From positions 1 to 64,000 of the forward strand of contig NZ_LZHZ01000001.1 of assembly GCF_001667505.1 (NCBI RefSeq): 64,000 nt of DNA, written 5' to 3'. This DNA comes from Mycobacterium sp. ACS1612 (lineage in GTDB: Bacteria; Actinomycetota; Actinomycetes; Mycobacteriales; Mycobacteriaceae). Positions within the stretch are counted from its first letter, which is position 1. Each line of letters begins with the position of its first letter. The notes beneath the pieces are model-generated. The model saw only the letters and a list, made by a program, of their open reading frames with translations. It did not search any database and was not told the origin of the DNA. Made by a program: the position numbers and the translations under genes. Positions 1 to 8,879 of the stretch are shown one piece after another.

Positions 1-2
1 GG

Positions 3-1982
3 ATCTTGAGCATGCTCGTCGCGAGGTTGCCCTCGCTGGTGCGTGGCGCTGCCGTCGGCCCCGGCCGGGCCACCGACAACGACATCGTGATTCCCGACGT
101 GCTGGCGTCGCGTCATCACGCGACCCTGGTGTCCACCCCGAGCGGCACCGAGATCCTCGACAACCGGAGCATCAACGGCACGTTCGTCAACGGCGCCCGC
201 GTCGACTCGGCGATGCTGCACGAGGGCGACACGGTCACCATCGGCAACATCGACATGGTGTTCCGTGGCGGCACGCTGGTGCGTCGCACGGAGACCGAGG
301 CCGCGACCCGCACCGGCGGCCTGGAAGTGCACGGCGTCACGTGGACCATCGAGGGCAACAAGACGCTGCTGAACAACATCTCGATGTCGGCGCGGCCCGG
401 CACGCTGACCGCGGTGATCGGGCCTTCGGGCGCCGGCAAGTCGACGTTCGCGCGGCTGGTGGCCGGGTACACGCACCCGACGACGGGCACGGTGGCGTTC
501 GAGGGCCACGACGTGCACGCCGAGTACGCGTCGCTGCGGTCCAGGATCGGGATGGTGCCGCAGGACGACGTGGTGCACGGCCAGCTGACCGTCCGGCAGG
601 CGCTGATGTACGCCGCCGAACTGCGGTTGCCGCCGGACACCAACAAGGCCGACCGCGAACAGGTGGTCAACGAGGTGCTCGAGGAACTCGAGATGACCAA
701 GCACCTCGACACCCGCGTGGACAAGCTCTCCGGCGGGCAGCGCAAGCGCGCGTCGGTGGCGCTGGAGTTGCTCACCGGCCCGTCGCTGCTGATCCTCGAC
801 GAGCCCACCTCCGGCCTGGACCCGGCGCTGGACCGCCAGGTGATGACGATGCTGCGCCAACTCGCCGACGCCGGCCGTGTGGTGCTGGTCGTCACGCACT
901 CGTTGACGTACCTGGACGTGTGCGATCAGGTGCTGCTGCTGGCGCCCGGCGGCAAGACGGCGTTCTATGGTCCGCCGAGTCAGATCGGCCCGTCGATGGG
1001 CACCACCAACTGGGCCGACATCTTCAGCACTGTCGCGGGCGATCCGGACGGCGCCAACCAACGCTTTCTCGCGCAGCACGGTCCGCCGCCACCGCCGCCG
1101 CCCGCGCAGAAGCCGGCGGATCTCGGGCAGCCGACCAAAACCAGTCTGCGACGGCAGTTTTCGACGATTGCGCGGCGCCAGATGCGGCTGATCGTGTCCG
1201 ACCGCGGGTACTTCGTCTTCCTGGCGTTCCTGCCGTTCATCATGGGTGTGCTGTCGCTGTCGGTGCCCGGCGACGTCGGCTTCGGTGTGCCCGTGCCGGC
1301 GATCAAGGGCGGCGAGGCGCCCAACGAACCGGGGCAGATCCTGGTGCTGCTCAACGTCGGCGCCATTTTCATGGGCACCGCGTTGACCATTCGCGCGCTG
1401 ATCGGTGAACGCGCGATCTTCTTGCGCGAGCAGGCCGTTGGGCTGTCCACGACCGCGTACATCCTGGCCAAGGTGTTCGTGTTCGCCGGATTCGCGTTGC
1501 TGCAGTCCGCGATCGTGGTCGGCATCAACGTGTGGGGCAAGAAGTGGGGTCCCGGCGCCACCGAACACGGCGCGGTGATACCGCCGCGCACGCTGGAGTT
1601 GTACGTCGACGTGGCGGCCTGCTGTGTGGCGGCGGCGATGACGGGCCTGGCGCTCTCGGCGCTGGCGAAGTCGAACGAGCAGATCATGCCGCTACTGGTG
1701 ATCGCGATCATGTCGCAGTTGGTGTTCCAGGGCGGCATGATCCCGGTGACCGGTCGCATCGTGCTGGACCAGTTGTCGTGGATCACGCCTGCCCGTTGGG
1801 GTTTCGCCAGCACCGCGTCGACGATCGACCTGTTGCGACTAGTACCCGGGCCACTGACACCACAGGATTCGCATTGGCGGCACACGCCGGGCGCATGGTG
1901 GTTCAACATGGCGATGCTCGGGGCGATCTGTGTGGGCTACGTCAGCTTCGTGCGGTGGAAGATCCGCCTCAAGGGCGGCTGA
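3..1982 (+). CDS. FHA-domain ABC exporter, ATPase-permease half fusion (5' truncated by window edge)
   Basis: Membrane ABC transporter with its own phosphothreonine-binding module, of the mycobacterial Rv1747 type, a family reported to be regulated by Ser/Thr kinases. Visible in order: an FHA domain (SRHH, then NGTFVNG, about residues 20-90), an ABC ATPase (Walker A GPSGAGKS near 140, signature LSGGQ near 245, Walker B LLILDEPTSGLDP near 265), a proline-rich linker near 360, and a C-terminal ABC2-type membrane domain with about six hydrophobic segments. Rv1747 is longer and carries two FHA domains, so the frame almost certainly continues left of base 1; the TTG at 6 and ATG at 12 are probably internal codons. 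Substrate is not deducible here; cell-wall lipid export has been suggested for the family. Confidence 0.9.
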   Translation: MLSMLVARLPSLVRGAAVGPGRATDNDIVIPDVLASRHHATLVSTPSGTEILDNRSINGTFVNGARVDSAMLHEGDTVTIGNIDMVFRGGTLVRRTETEAATRTGGLEVHGVTWTIEGNKTLLNNISMSARPGTLTAVIGPSGAGKSTFARLVAGYTHPTTGTVAFEGHDVHAEYASLRSRIGMVPQDDVVHGQLTVRQALMYAAELRLPPDTNKADREQVVNEVLEELEMTKHLDTRVDKLSGGQRKRASVALELLTGPSLLILDEPTSGLDPALDRQVMTMLRQLADAGRVVLVVTHSLTYLDVCDQVLLLAPGGKTAFYGPPSQIGPSMGTTNWADIFSTVAGDPDGANQRFLAQHGPPPPPPPAQKPADLGQPTKTSLRRQFSTIARRQMRLIVSDRGYFVFLAFLPFIMGVLSLSVPGDVGFGVPVPAIKGGEAPNEPGQILVLLNVGAIFMGTALTIRALIGERAIFLREQAVGLSTTAYILAKVFVFAGFALLQSAIVVGINVWGKKWGPGATEHGAVIPPRTLELYVDVAACCVAAAMTGLALSALAKSNEQIMPLLVIAIMSQLVFQGGMIPVTGRIVLDQLSWITPARWGFASTASTIDLLRLVPGPLTPQDSHWRHTPGAWWFNMAMLGAICVGYVSFVRWKIRLKGG

Positions 1983-2015
1983 GCTTTCGCGCACTTATCA
2001 CGGTCCTTGGTCGGC

Positions 2016-3182
2016 TTAGAGGCCTGGCTGGTCTTCGATGATGCCGAGCCAGATCTGGGCGGCGTCGATGGCCACCTTCTCGCTGATGAAGGCGTGCTGC
2101 GTGCCGGTGTAGATATCGCGGAAGGCTCGCTCGAGGCGACTGCCCTCGCGGATCGAACTGGTGCCCGCTACAAGGTGCGCCCACTCGCCGCACGCGCGTG
2201 CGACGTCGGTGGCGTACACGGCGGCCACCCGCATGTCCGCACGCATCGTCGGCGTCAGCTCCTCCCCCACGGCGACGACCGCTTCGGCGGTCGTGAACGC
2301 ATCGAGCACCAGCAGCCGAGCGGCCCGCCACGATGCGACGTGATGCGCCAACCCTTTCTGGAATGTCGCCCGACTGGCCAGCGACGCCATGTCGCTCATC
2401 CGAAATTTCGTGGCGGCCAGCTCCTCGACGTCGTCGAGCATGCTCTTGGCCACCCCCAGCGCCCACGACGCGTGCCCCGCGGCGGTGACGGGCATCAGCC
2501 CCATCCTGGTCGCGGGCGACGCACCGCGGTGCGGTTCGCGCGCGAACAATGGGAACGTCCGGTACCCCGGCACGAAGACGTCGGCGGCGTTGTAGTCGTA
2601 GGAGCCGGTTCCCTTGAGGCCCTGGACAAACCAGCCGTCGGTGAAGGTGACGTCTGAGCGCGGCAGGATCGCCACCTGCATATCCGGTAGGCCTTCGCTG
2701 ACCCAGCGGACCTCGCCGTCGTCCATCGGCATGAAGCCGGCCGCAATGTACTCCGAATGCCCGGTGCCAGAACCGAAGCTCCAGGACCCGGTCAACCGGT
2801 AGCCGCCGTCTACCGCGTGCCCCTGGCCGTTGGGGAAGAACTGCCCGCCCATCGTGATGCGGTTGTCGTTGGCGGTGAACACTTCGGCGAAACCCTTGTC
2901 CGGCAGATACGACGCCGCGGCGAACGTCGACGGCAGGTTCGCGATCCCACACCAACCGAATGAGCCGTCCTGCCAAGCCATTTCGATCCACGCCTCGATC
3001 ATCTCGGCGAACGAGGGCTCGACTCCGCCCGCGGCGACGGGGTTGAACGACGTCATCAGGCCGCTGGACCACATCTGCTCGACGATCCCGGCCGTCAAGG
3101 TGCGCAGTTGCTCCGACTCGGCGGCTTCGGCCATCACCAGTTCGCGCATGCCGCGGGCCCGCGCCACGACCTGATTTCCCAT
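2016..3182 (-). CDS. acyl-CoA dehydrogenase-fold flavin monooxygenase (HsaA-like)
   Basis: 388-residue protein with the acyl-CoA dehydrogenase fold. It resembles the two-component flavin-dependent hydroxylase branch (HsaA type) more than true fatty acyl-CoA dehydrogenases: it has a GTGSYD..DVFVPGYR segment mid-protein, a C-terminal helical bundle, and no obvious catalytic glutamate motif of CoA dehydrogenases. The frame stays open to 3422, but the upstream part lies inside the next gene; the ATG at 3182 gives a normal N-terminus. It lies 31 bp downstream of the F420-type reductase gene on the same strand, so the two probably form one unit. Such hydroxylases need a separate flavin reductase; none is evident nearby. 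Substrate unknown. Confidence 0.8.
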   Translation of the reverse strand: MGNQVVARARGMRELVMAEAAESEQLRTLTAGIVEQMWSSGLMTSFNPVAAGGVEPSFAEMIEAWIEMAWQDGSFGWCGIANLPSTFAAASYLPDKGFAEVFTANDNRITMGGQFFPNGQGHAVDGGYRLTGSWSFGSGTGHSEYIAAGFMPMDDGEVRWVSEGLPDMQVAILPRSDVTFTDGWFVQGLKGTGSYDYNAADVFVPGYRTFPLFAREPHRGASPATRMGLMPVTAAGHASWALGVAKSMLDDVEELAATKFRMSDMASLASRATFQKGLAHHVASWRAARLLVLDAFTTAEAVVAVGEELTPTMRADMRVAAVYATDVARACGEWAHLVAGTSSIREGSRLERAFRDIYTGTQHAFISEKVAIDAAQIWLGIIEDQPGL

Positions 3183-3213
3183 GGTCGATGACCGTACGCG
3201 GTAGCTTGTCAGG

Positions 3214-3606
3214 TCACGGCTGATTTGCGACGATGTCGAGCCCGAGAAATTCGGGCGCCTTGATGACTCGACGAAGCATGAAGCGGATGAACGCGGGCAT
3301 GTCGGAAGCGTTCTCATCGCGGTAAAGCCGCGGAGCCCCAAGCTGGTAGTGCCGCCGTCGGCTCTCGAGTTCGCAGCCACCCGCGGCGAGAACATTGCGC
3401 ACCCAGTCCGCGTCGGGCCCATAGGTCAACGCGATCACGTATCGGTTGCCACGCCGAAAGGCCCACAGCGGCGTCCGGAACGTCCTGCCGGACTTCCGCC
3501 CGCGATGTACGACGACCGCCCACCCCGGCGCCCACGGCGCGACGAATTTGGTGAGGCGGTTCAGCCCCACTTTGTTGGCTTTGGCAATCCATCGAGGCGC
3601 TGGCAT
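3214..3606 (-). CDS. nitroreductase-family deazaflavin (F420)-dependent oxidoreductase
   Basis: 130-residue protein of the DUF385/Ddn split-beta-barrel family, which in mycobacteria uses coenzyme F420 to reduce quinones and other substrates. Support: short length, the VVVHRGRKSGRTFRTPL segment (residues about 31-47), and the YVIALTYGPDADWVRN segment typical of the family. It is transcribed away from the TetR gene across an 85-bp gap that contains repeated operator-like sequences, and it precedes the HsaA-like flavoprotein. The TetR protein therefore likely controls both genes. Substrate cannot be read from sequence. Confidence 0.85.
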   Translation of the reverse strand: MPAPRWIAKANKVGLNRLTKFVAPWAPGWAVVVHRGRKSGRTFRTPLWAFRRGNRYVIALTYGPDADWVRNVLAAGGCELESRRRHYQLGAPRLYRDENASDMPAFIRFMLRRVIKAPEFLGLDIVANQP

Positions 3607-3624
3607 GTCGAAAACTCCTCACTT

Positions 3625-3686
3625 GTGGAATTTCAATTTCCACGCTAACTCCGCACCATCACAAAAGTCAACGACTGTAGAATTTC
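3625..3686. promoter_or_regulatory. candidate TetR operators between divergent genes
   Basis: TGTGGAATTTC (3624-3634) recurs as TGTAGAATTTC (3676-3686), 52 bp apart. The first copy belongs to an inverted repeat, GTGGAA-N7-TTCCAC (3625-3643). Both sit between the divergent F420-reductase and TetR starts, where an autoregulating repressor would bind. No biochemical support. Confidence 0.5.
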
Positions 3687-3691
3687 GCACC

Positions 3692-4276
3692 ATGGCCCGG
3701 ATCGGACGACCGCGCGGCAAGACGGACACCCGCAACGTGATACTGGCGGCCGCGCGCCGCCTGTTCGCCGATGCCGGTTACGACAAGACCTCGGTACGCG
3801 ACGTCGCGGCGGCCGCGTGCGTTGACCCCGCCATGGTCCGGCACTACTTCGGCAGCAAGGCCGAACTATTCCGGGCGACGATGGGTTGGCCGTTCGAGCC
3901 CGCGGCGATCGCTGCCCGAGTCACCGGCGGCGCACGGCGCGACATGGGCGAGCGGCTGACCCGGGTGTTTTTCGAGGCGTGGGAGCAGCCGGAATCGCGC
4001 GCGCCGCTGCTCGCCATTCTGCGCGGGGCGGCCACCCATGACGAGTCCGCGCACCTGGTCCGCCAGTTCATCCAGGGACAGGTGTATTCAGAGATCGCGG
4101 CGAGCCTTGCCCAACCCGACGCCGAGCTTCGGATCGATCTCGCGATGGGCCAACTGCTGGGCATCGCCTATCTGCGCCACATCCTGCGAGTGGAACCGAT
4201 CGCATCGACGCCGGTGGACGTCCTCGTCGAACGGGTCGCGCCCTTGATCGCCGCCCATCTGAGCGGGGTCAGGTGA
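3692..4276 (+). CDS. TetR/AcrR family transcriptional regulator
   Basis: 194-residue regulator. The N-terminus (RNVILAAARRLFADAGYDKTSVRDVAAAA, here abbreviated by its RRLFADAGYDKTSVRDV core, residues about 20-36) is the TetR helix-turn-helix, followed by MVRHYFGSKAELF. The rest is a helical ligand-binding domain. The frame is open from 3446, but the codons before 3692 overlap the divergent neighbour, and the ATG at 3692 directly precedes the usual short N-terminal arm. It likely represses the F420-reductase/flavoprotein pair and itself. The 3' end overlaps the convergent PNPOx-fold gene by 8 bp. Confidence 0.88.
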   Translation: MARIGRPRGKTDTRNVILAAARRLFADAGYDKTSVRDVAAAACVDPAMVRHYFGSKAELFRATMGWPFEPAAIAARVTGGARRDMGERLTRVFFEAWEQPESRAPLLAILRGAATHDESAHLVRQFIQGQVYSEIAASLAQPDAELRIDLAMGQLLGIAYLRHILRVEPIASTPVDVLVERVAPLIAAHLSGVR

Positions 4277-5126
4277 CCGGCGGGGTGATGGACACCGCCG
4301 AATCGACAGTGAATCTCACCCGCCGCCCGACGCCCCCGTCGTCGCCGCGAATGTTGGGCGCTGTCCATTCGACCGCCGCGGTGCCCGACACGTGAAGCCT
4401 TGTGCCACTGTCGAAATCGATGAACAACAATGACGCCGTCGGATCGACCTCGATATTGCCGAAGCTGTTGAACATGTTGTTGCCGGGGTAGTCCGGCCAC
4501 CACAGCCCACCGTCCTCGACGCGGACGAAACCGGCCTGGCCACCGCGATGCGACGCATCGGCTCCTCTGGTCGGATGAACGGTGCCGAGGAAGAACGTGT
4601 CGGCGTGTGTGATCAGGGCGACGTGCTCGGCAGTGAGGTGATCGAAACGCTCGGCCCCGCCGGCGCCCCGCTCGAGGTGGTCCAGGTGGCGCTGGTGAAT
4701 GTACTTGGGGCAGTTGCCAAATGCCTGGTCGACGAACAGTTCCAAACCGTCCGGATCCGAGCGGATCAGGGTGCCGTTCACACGAGCCCTTCGCCTGATC
4801 GCGAATTCGATGGCGAGCATCCCGACGGGTTGCCCCGCCGGCAGGCCGTGCAACGGATCACCGCTGCCCGGCGTGGCGTCGACGCGCAGCGTGCGGTCGC
4901 GTGCTTGCAGGGATCCCGGCGCCGCGAACAGGGGTGAAATCCACAGTCGGCCGTCGACGTCGCGCGCTGTGATGACGGCGAAGTCGCGCCCGGCCAGGAA
5001 GCCGCCGATGCCGCCGTTGAGGTCGGGCACGGCCAGCATCGCACCACCGAGGCGCGCCGCCTGGGCACGCACACCTGCACGCTCCTGGACGGCTAGTTCG
5101 CCGTCGTGGAAGCCTTGGTCGGTCAT
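4269..5126 (-). CDS. pyridoxamine 5'-phosphate oxidase-fold flavin protein
   Basis: 285-residue protein of the PNPOx-like split-barrel superfamily. Segments FGNCPKYIHQR (about residue 135) and DYPGNNMFNSFGNI (about 210) are typical of the long members of this family found next to flavin or ferredoxin redox genes. There is no signal peptide. Start ATG at 5126. It may bind FMN, F420 or haem; the sequence does not decide. The gene ends inside the last codons of the convergent TetR gene, so the two messages overlap at their 3' ends. Confidence 0.75.
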   Translation of the reverse strand: MTDQGFHDGELAVQERAGVRAQAARLGGAMLAVPDLNGGIGGFLAGRDFAVITARDVDGRLWISPLFAAPGSLQARDRTLRVDATPGSGDPLHGLPAGQPVGMLAIEFAIRRRARVNGTLIRSDPDGLELFVDQAFGNCPKYIHQRHLDHLERGAGGAERFDHLTAEHVALITHADTFFLGTVHPTRGADASHRGGQAGFVRVEDGGLWWPDYPGNNMFNSFGNIEVDPTASLLFIDFDSGTRLHVSGTAAVEWTAPNIRGDDGGVGRRVRFTVDSAVSITPPVT

Positions 5127-5161
5127 GCCACCGTCAACCCGATCGCGCGGCGGTTATTCCC

Positions 5162-6436
5162 TTAGCTGCGTGCCGGGGCCAGTCGCTTGAGCGCGAGGCC
5201 GCCTTCGAACGGCCGGAAACCGAACGCGGGCGGGGCGACGTAGCCGGTGTCGCCCAGCGGCGTGTGCACCTCGGCCACCGTCGGGCCGATCTCGGCGGCG
5301 ACCGGGGCGAGGGCATCCAGGTCGAACCGGTACAGACGACCCGCGTTGCCGCCGAGAATCTTGCGGCAGGTGTCCTCGGGTTGACTGTGCAGGGCCCACC
5401 GGATGGCCAACTTGGAGTGCGGCGCGAACCCTTCCTCGTGCGGGTAGTCGCTGCCCCACATCATGTGGTCGGCGCCCATGTAGTCGATCATCGACGACTC
5501 GTACGGGGTCAGTTCGGACGCGAGGTAGCAGTTGCGCTTCGCATACTCGCTGGGCGCCATGGTCAGTTCGTCGATCGACGAACCGCCGAACATCCCGTAC
5601 GTGCGGTTGTGCGCCTCGGTCTTCATGCTCGGCACCATCACGTCGAGCAGCATCATCTGCTGCTGCAGCCACAGCGTTCCCTGTTCCGTCGGCACGAACC
5701 GCAGCGTCGGGTAGCGCTCGAACACGCCCGCGAGGATCAAATGCGAGACGGTGCGCTGCGCCCACATCGCCATCTCGGTGACGAGCACCGCGTTGGACGC
5801 CGGCTGATCCATCGGCATCAGCGGACTACCGGCCCCGGCGTGTTGCACCACGGTGAGGTCGAGGTCGGCGCACAGCGCCCAGATCGGTTCGTAGCGGGTG
5901 TGAAACAGCGGCGCGACATTCGGATCGCCGGGCGACACCGCGGGCAGCAACACCCCACCGAAGCACTCTTGCTTTGCGCCCCAAAGGATTTCGTCGAGCG
6001 CCAGCTCGATGTCGTTGGGGAAGATCTGGATCAGTCCGCGTCGCCGCGTCGGGGCCAGCGCGCAGAAGTCGACCTGCCATCGGTTGTGCGCCTGCACCCC
6101 TGCCCACCGCTTCTCGAACTCGTCGTGCGTGCGCGGCAGGCTGATCGTGATGTTGGGCGTGGTCGGGAAGAACGGCGGAATGGTGTTCGGCAGCAGCACT
6201 TCGGCGGCCACACCGTCGGCGTCCATCTCCGACATCCGCATCTCGTGATCCCAGTTGCGCTGCGCGGTGGCGACGACGAGGTCGTCGAACGGGCTCACGT
6301 AGGTCTTCGCCCACGCGTCGAAATCGTCGTGCCACCGGGACGGTAGGTACCGCTTGTAGTCGTACAGATCGGCGCCGGCGTGAGTGTCCGTCGAGATGAC
6401 GACGTAGCGATCGATGCTGTCCCAGGTATCGGCCAT
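5162..6436 (-). CDS. amidohydrolase-family metal-dependent hydrolase
   Basis: 424-residue TIM-barrel hydrolase of the amidohydrolase-2 family (ACMS decarboxylase-like). Metal-site elements: DTHAG near the N-terminus (D-x-H), QHAGAG in the middle, and WGSDYPHEEG near residue 325 carrying the late metal-binding aspartate. The frame extends to 6724, but ATG 6436 gives the family's normal start and avoids overlap with the secreted protein gene. Reactions in this family are C-N hydrolysis or non-oxidative decarboxylation; substrate unknown. It is 35 bp upstream of the PNPOx-fold gene on the same strand, so co-transcription is likely. Confidence 0.83.
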   Translation of the reverse strand: MADTWDSIDRYVVISTDTHAGADLYDYKRYLPSRWHDDFDAWAKTYVSPFDDLVVATAQRNWDHEMRMSEMDADGVAAEVLLPNTIPPFFPTTPNITISLPRTHDEFEKRWAGVQAHNRWQVDFCALAPTRRRGLIQIFPNDIELALDEILWGAKQECFGGVLLPAVSPGDPNVAPLFHTRYEPIWALCADLDLTVVQHAGAGSPLMPMDQPASNAVLVTEMAMWAQRTVSHLILAGVFERYPTLRFVPTEQGTLWLQQQMMLLDVMVPSMKTEAHNRTYGMFGGSSIDELTMAPSEYAKRNCYLASELTPYESSMIDYMGADHMMWGSDYPHEEGFAPHSKLAIRWALHSQPEDTCRKILGGNAGRLYRFDLDALAPVAAEIGPTVAEVHTPLGDTGYVAPPAFGFRPFEGGLALKRLAPARS

Positions 6437-6489
6437 GGCCCCATCCTGATCGCCGGCGGGCCACCGCGCTGCGAAACCGCGGGGTAGCC

Positions 6490-6849
6490 CTACGGGCAGG
6501 GCGTCGGGATGAACAGCGACCAGCACCACCCCGGCGGAAGCGGCGGGGTCAGGTTGGGCGGAGGCGGCGGTGGCCCAGGCGGATTCGGCCCGTCCCAGAT
6601 GTTCTGCGCCACGTTGCCCTGGCCGTGATACACGTAGTAGTACGTGTGGCAGATGTTGTTGTCCCAGATGACCGGGTTGACTCGGATGTTGCCGGTTGCC
6701 ACGGGTGGATCGCCCGGGCACCACGTGTAGGGCCCGCCGGGCGGGGTGCCCGCCTCAGCCGTACCCGCGCCCAGACCAAGGCCCGCGGCCGCGACACCGG
6801 CCGACACCAACGCCCCGGTGAGCATCCGCTTCGCGGTGCTAGTGGTCAT
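6490..6849 (-). CDS. small exported proline-rich protein, mycobacterial type
   Basis: 119-residue predicted exported protein. A signal peptide is visible: positively charged start, alanine/glycine-rich hydrophobic core, AEAG cleavage region near residue 33. The mature part is rich in Pro, Gly and Trp, contains four cysteines that could form disulphides, and ends in an almost pure Pro/Leu run. A good ribosome site (AAAGGA) stands about 8 nt before ATG 6849. Function unknown; similar small secreted proteins are common in mycobacteria. Confidence 0.75.
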   Translation of the reverse strand: MTTSTAKRMLTGALVSAGVAAAGLGLGAGTAEAGTPPGGPYTWCPGDPPVATGNIRVNPVIWDNNICHTYYYVYHGQGNVAQNIWDGPNPPGPPPPPPNLTPPLPPGWCWSLFIPTPCP

Positions 6850-6956
6850 GTCGTGTTCCTTTGCTTCTGCGACGGCAGGAGGCGGCGCCGTTCGATGAAG
6901 CAAGTTTCACAGCCGGTGCACAGCTACCGATCCCAACATCGGGTCGACGGCGGGGA

Positions 6957-7514
6957 TCAGCCGCCGTGGATGTCGAGGCCGTGCGCGGCCGCGAAAGCGA
7001 CCGCTTGCTCGATGTCGACCTTCGCCCCGCGCACCGCCGCCGTCGTCCACAGCGTCGGTTCTATCCGGGCACCGCGCAGATCGGCCTGATCCAGTTTGGC
7101 GTTCTGGGTCCGTGCGCCGGACAGGTCGGCCCGCCGCAGCACCGCCTTGCGCAGATCCGTATCCACCAGGCCCGCTTCGCGCAGTCGGCAGTCGGACAGG
7201 TCGACGCCACGTAGATCCGCCGCGCCGAGGACGGCCAGCGTGAAATCCACCTCGACGAACGTGACCGGCCGCATGCGGCATTCGGTGAACACCGAGCCGA
7301 GGAAGCTGCTGTGGCGAAAGTTGCTGTGCAGCAACGATGTCCGGCGGAATGTGCAATTGCGGAACGCCGTGCCCACATGCTCGGATTCGGACAGGTCGGC
7401 GCCGCTGAAGTCGCACTCGGTGAACACCACACGCTCGGTGCGCAGCCGACTCAGGTCTTCGTCACGAAAGTCGCGGCCGTCGAACTCCTGCTCGGTCCAG
7501 ACCTCGTCGGCCAC
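6957..7514 (-). CDS. mfpA: pentapeptide-repeat gyrase-modulating protein MfpA
   Basis: 185-residue right-handed beta-helix of pentapeptide repeats A(D/N)LXX, seen throughout (CDFSGADLSES, CTFRRTSLLHSNF, ADLRGVDLSD, ADLSGART, ADLRGAR). The end AVAFAAAHGL matches M. tuberculosis MfpA (Rv3361c, 183 aa). MfpA mimics B-form DNA, binds DNA gyrase and lowers fluoroquinolone susceptibility. It is the last gene of a five-gene operon (kinase, roadblock, DUF742, GTPase, MfpA) and begins 4 bp after the GTPase gene. Start ATG 7514. Confidence 0.96.
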   Translation of the reverse strand: MADEVWTEQEFDGRDFRDEDLSRLRTERVVFTECDFSGADLSESEHVGTAFRNCTFRRTSLLHSNFRHSSFLGSVFTECRMRPVTFVEVDFTLAVLGAADLRGVDLSDCRLREAGLVDTDLRKAVLRRADLSGARTQNAKLDQADLRGARIEPTLWTTAAVRGAKVDIEQAVAFAAAHGLDIHGG

Positions 7515-7518
7515 GGGC

Positions 7519-8100
7519 TCAGCCGTGCAGTGGTGTGAGGCTGTTCAGGGCGTACTCGGTGATGGCGATCAGCGCGGCCTTGGCCGAATGCCGGTCGCGG
7601 GCGTCGACGGTGATGATCGGAATGTCCTCGCGCAGCGCCAGCGCCTTGCGCACCGCCTGAGCGGGATGCCTTGGCGCCCCGTCGAATTCGTTGACCGCGA
7701 TCAGGAAGGGCAGATTGCGCGCCTCGAAGAAGTCGACGGCGGCGAAGCTGTCCGCCAGCCGTCGGACGTCGACCAGGATGATCGCGCCGATGGCGCCGCG
7801 GACCAGGTCGTCCCACATGAACCAGAAGCGCCGTTGCCCCGGCGTGCCGAACAGATACAGCACCAGGTCGTCGGCGAGCGTGATGCGGCCGAAGTCCATC
7901 GCCACCGTGGTGGTGTTCTTCGTCGGGGTCATCTCGAGTCCGTCGACTCCGGCCGAGGCGTTGGTCACCAGAGCCTCGGTGCGCAGCGGCATGATCTCGG
8001 ATACTGCACCCACGAACGTCGTCTTACCGGCGCCGAAGCCACCGGAGATGACGATCTTCGTCGAGGCGGTGTCCCGCCCCTCAGAGCGCTCGTAGGCCAC
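7519..8100 (-). CDS. mfpB: small Ras-like GTPase of the mfp conservon
   Basis: 193-residue G protein: Walker A GGFGAGKTT near residue 21, effector threonines in TPTKNTTTVAMDFG, G3-type LFGTPGQ, and AVNEFD for guanine specificity. This is the CvnD/MglA-like GTPase fixed in actinobacterial conservons; the mycobacterial member MfpB has been reported to modulate MfpA action on gyrase. GTG start at 8100 overlaps the DUF742 gene by 20 bp, implying coupled translation. Confidence 0.93.
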   Translation of the reverse strand: MAYERSEGRDTASTKIVISGGFGAGKTTFVGAVSEIMPLRTEALVTNASAGVDGLEMTPTKNTTTVAMDFGRITLADDLVLYLFGTPGQRRFWFMWDDLVRGAIGAIILVDVRRLADSFAAVDFFEARNLPFLIAVNEFDGAPRHPAQAVRKALALREDIPIITVDARDRHSAKAALIAITEYALNSLTPLHG

Positions 8101-8455
8101 GCAGGGTCCTTCCTATCAATTCACGTCGTTCGTCGATGGTGGTGGAGTCACCGATGGTGGTGTGCACCCGTAGATAACCTTGCGTCACGAGGTCACCGAT
8201 TAGCACGCGCGCCACGCCGAGTGGCAGCGATAAGACAGCTGCGACTTCGGCCACCGAGGGGCTGTCGGCGCACAACGTGAGGATTTGGCCACGGACGTCG
8301 TTGCCCGGCCAGCGCGGCGGTCGCGGTGGCTCCGGCACCGTTTCGACGGGGGCCTCGAGCGGTAGGTAGACGCGGGAATCAGTGCGACCGGCCGTCAAGG
8401 TGTACGGGCGAACCAGCTGCGGCTCGTCCGTATCGTCTGCTTCCCAGAAGTCCAT
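8081..8455 (-). CDS. DUF742 (CvnC-like) winged-helix-type protein of the mfp conservon
   Basis: 124-residue protein of the DUF742 family (M. tuberculosis Rv3363c, 122 aa). The YTLTAGRT motif near residue 20 and the C-terminal ILTLCADSPSVAEVAAVL...VLIGDLVTQGYLRV segment resemble a winged helix. The frame is open to 8602, but those codons run through the upstream roadblock gene; ATG 8455 gives the expected length. In other conservons this protein interacts with the kinase-roadblock-GTPase set; its exact role is not known. Confidence 0.88.
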   Translation of the reverse strand: MDFWEADDTDEPQLVRPYTLTAGRTDSRVYLPLEAPVETVPEPPRPPRWPGNDVRGQILTLCADSPSVAEVAAVLSLPLGVARVLIGDLVTQGYLRVHTTIGDSTTIDERRELIGRTLRGLRAL

Positions 8456-8462
8456 AGGCGGC

Positions 8463-8879
8463 TCACGAGTGCTGAGGGGCGCGCCGCCCGGATTGGACCA
8501 CGGCGCCGACTCGTTCCACCAAAATGGCCATCTCATAACCGATTTGGCCGATATCGCAGTTGCGGGTCGCCAACGTCGCGAGGTTGGAACCGTCGCCGAC
8601 ACGCATCAGCAGCAGGTATCCGTTCTCCATCTCGACGACGGACTGCAGCACGTACCCGCCGTCGAACAGTTGCGCGGCTCCGGTTGACAGGCTCGCCAGA
8701 CCGGAGGCCACCGCGGCGAGTTGGTCGGCACGCTCCATCGGCATGTGCTCACTGGCGGCCATCAGCAACCCGTCAGCGGACACCAGCACGGCATGCGAGA
8801 CGCCGGACACGTCGCGTGCGAACTTCGACACCAGCCAGTCGAGCGAATCCCGCTGCGTCGCACGTGGCTGGTGGGTCAT
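8463..8879 (-). CDS. roadblock/LC7 domain protein (CvnB-like) of the mfp conservon
   Basis: 138-residue roadblock/LC7 protein (M. tuberculosis Rv3364c equivalent). The [20 protein letters not shown] segment (residues about 28-47, family core) and [15 protein letters not shown] helix support the call. These proteins act as GTPase regulators. The ATG (8877-8879) overlaps the stop of the sensor-kinase gene in an ATGA junction, and 7 bp separate its stop from the DUF742 start, so this is a tight operon. Confidence 0.92.
   Translation of the reverse strand: MTHQPRATQRDSLDWLVSKFARDVSGVSHAVLVSADGLLMAASEHMPMERADQLAAVASGLASLSTGAAQLFDGGYVLQSVVEMENGYLLLMRVGDGSNLATLATRNCDIGQIGYEMAILVERVGAVVQSGRRAPQHS

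Noticed and set aside
2022..3620. Upstream extension of the HsaA-like gene to 3422
   Set aside because: The extra 80 residues come from DNA encoding the C-terminus of the F420-type reductase; ATG 3182 gives the family start.
5264..6346. 360-codon frame antisense to the amidohydrolase
   Set aside because: Shadow of a frame with clear metal-binding motifs.
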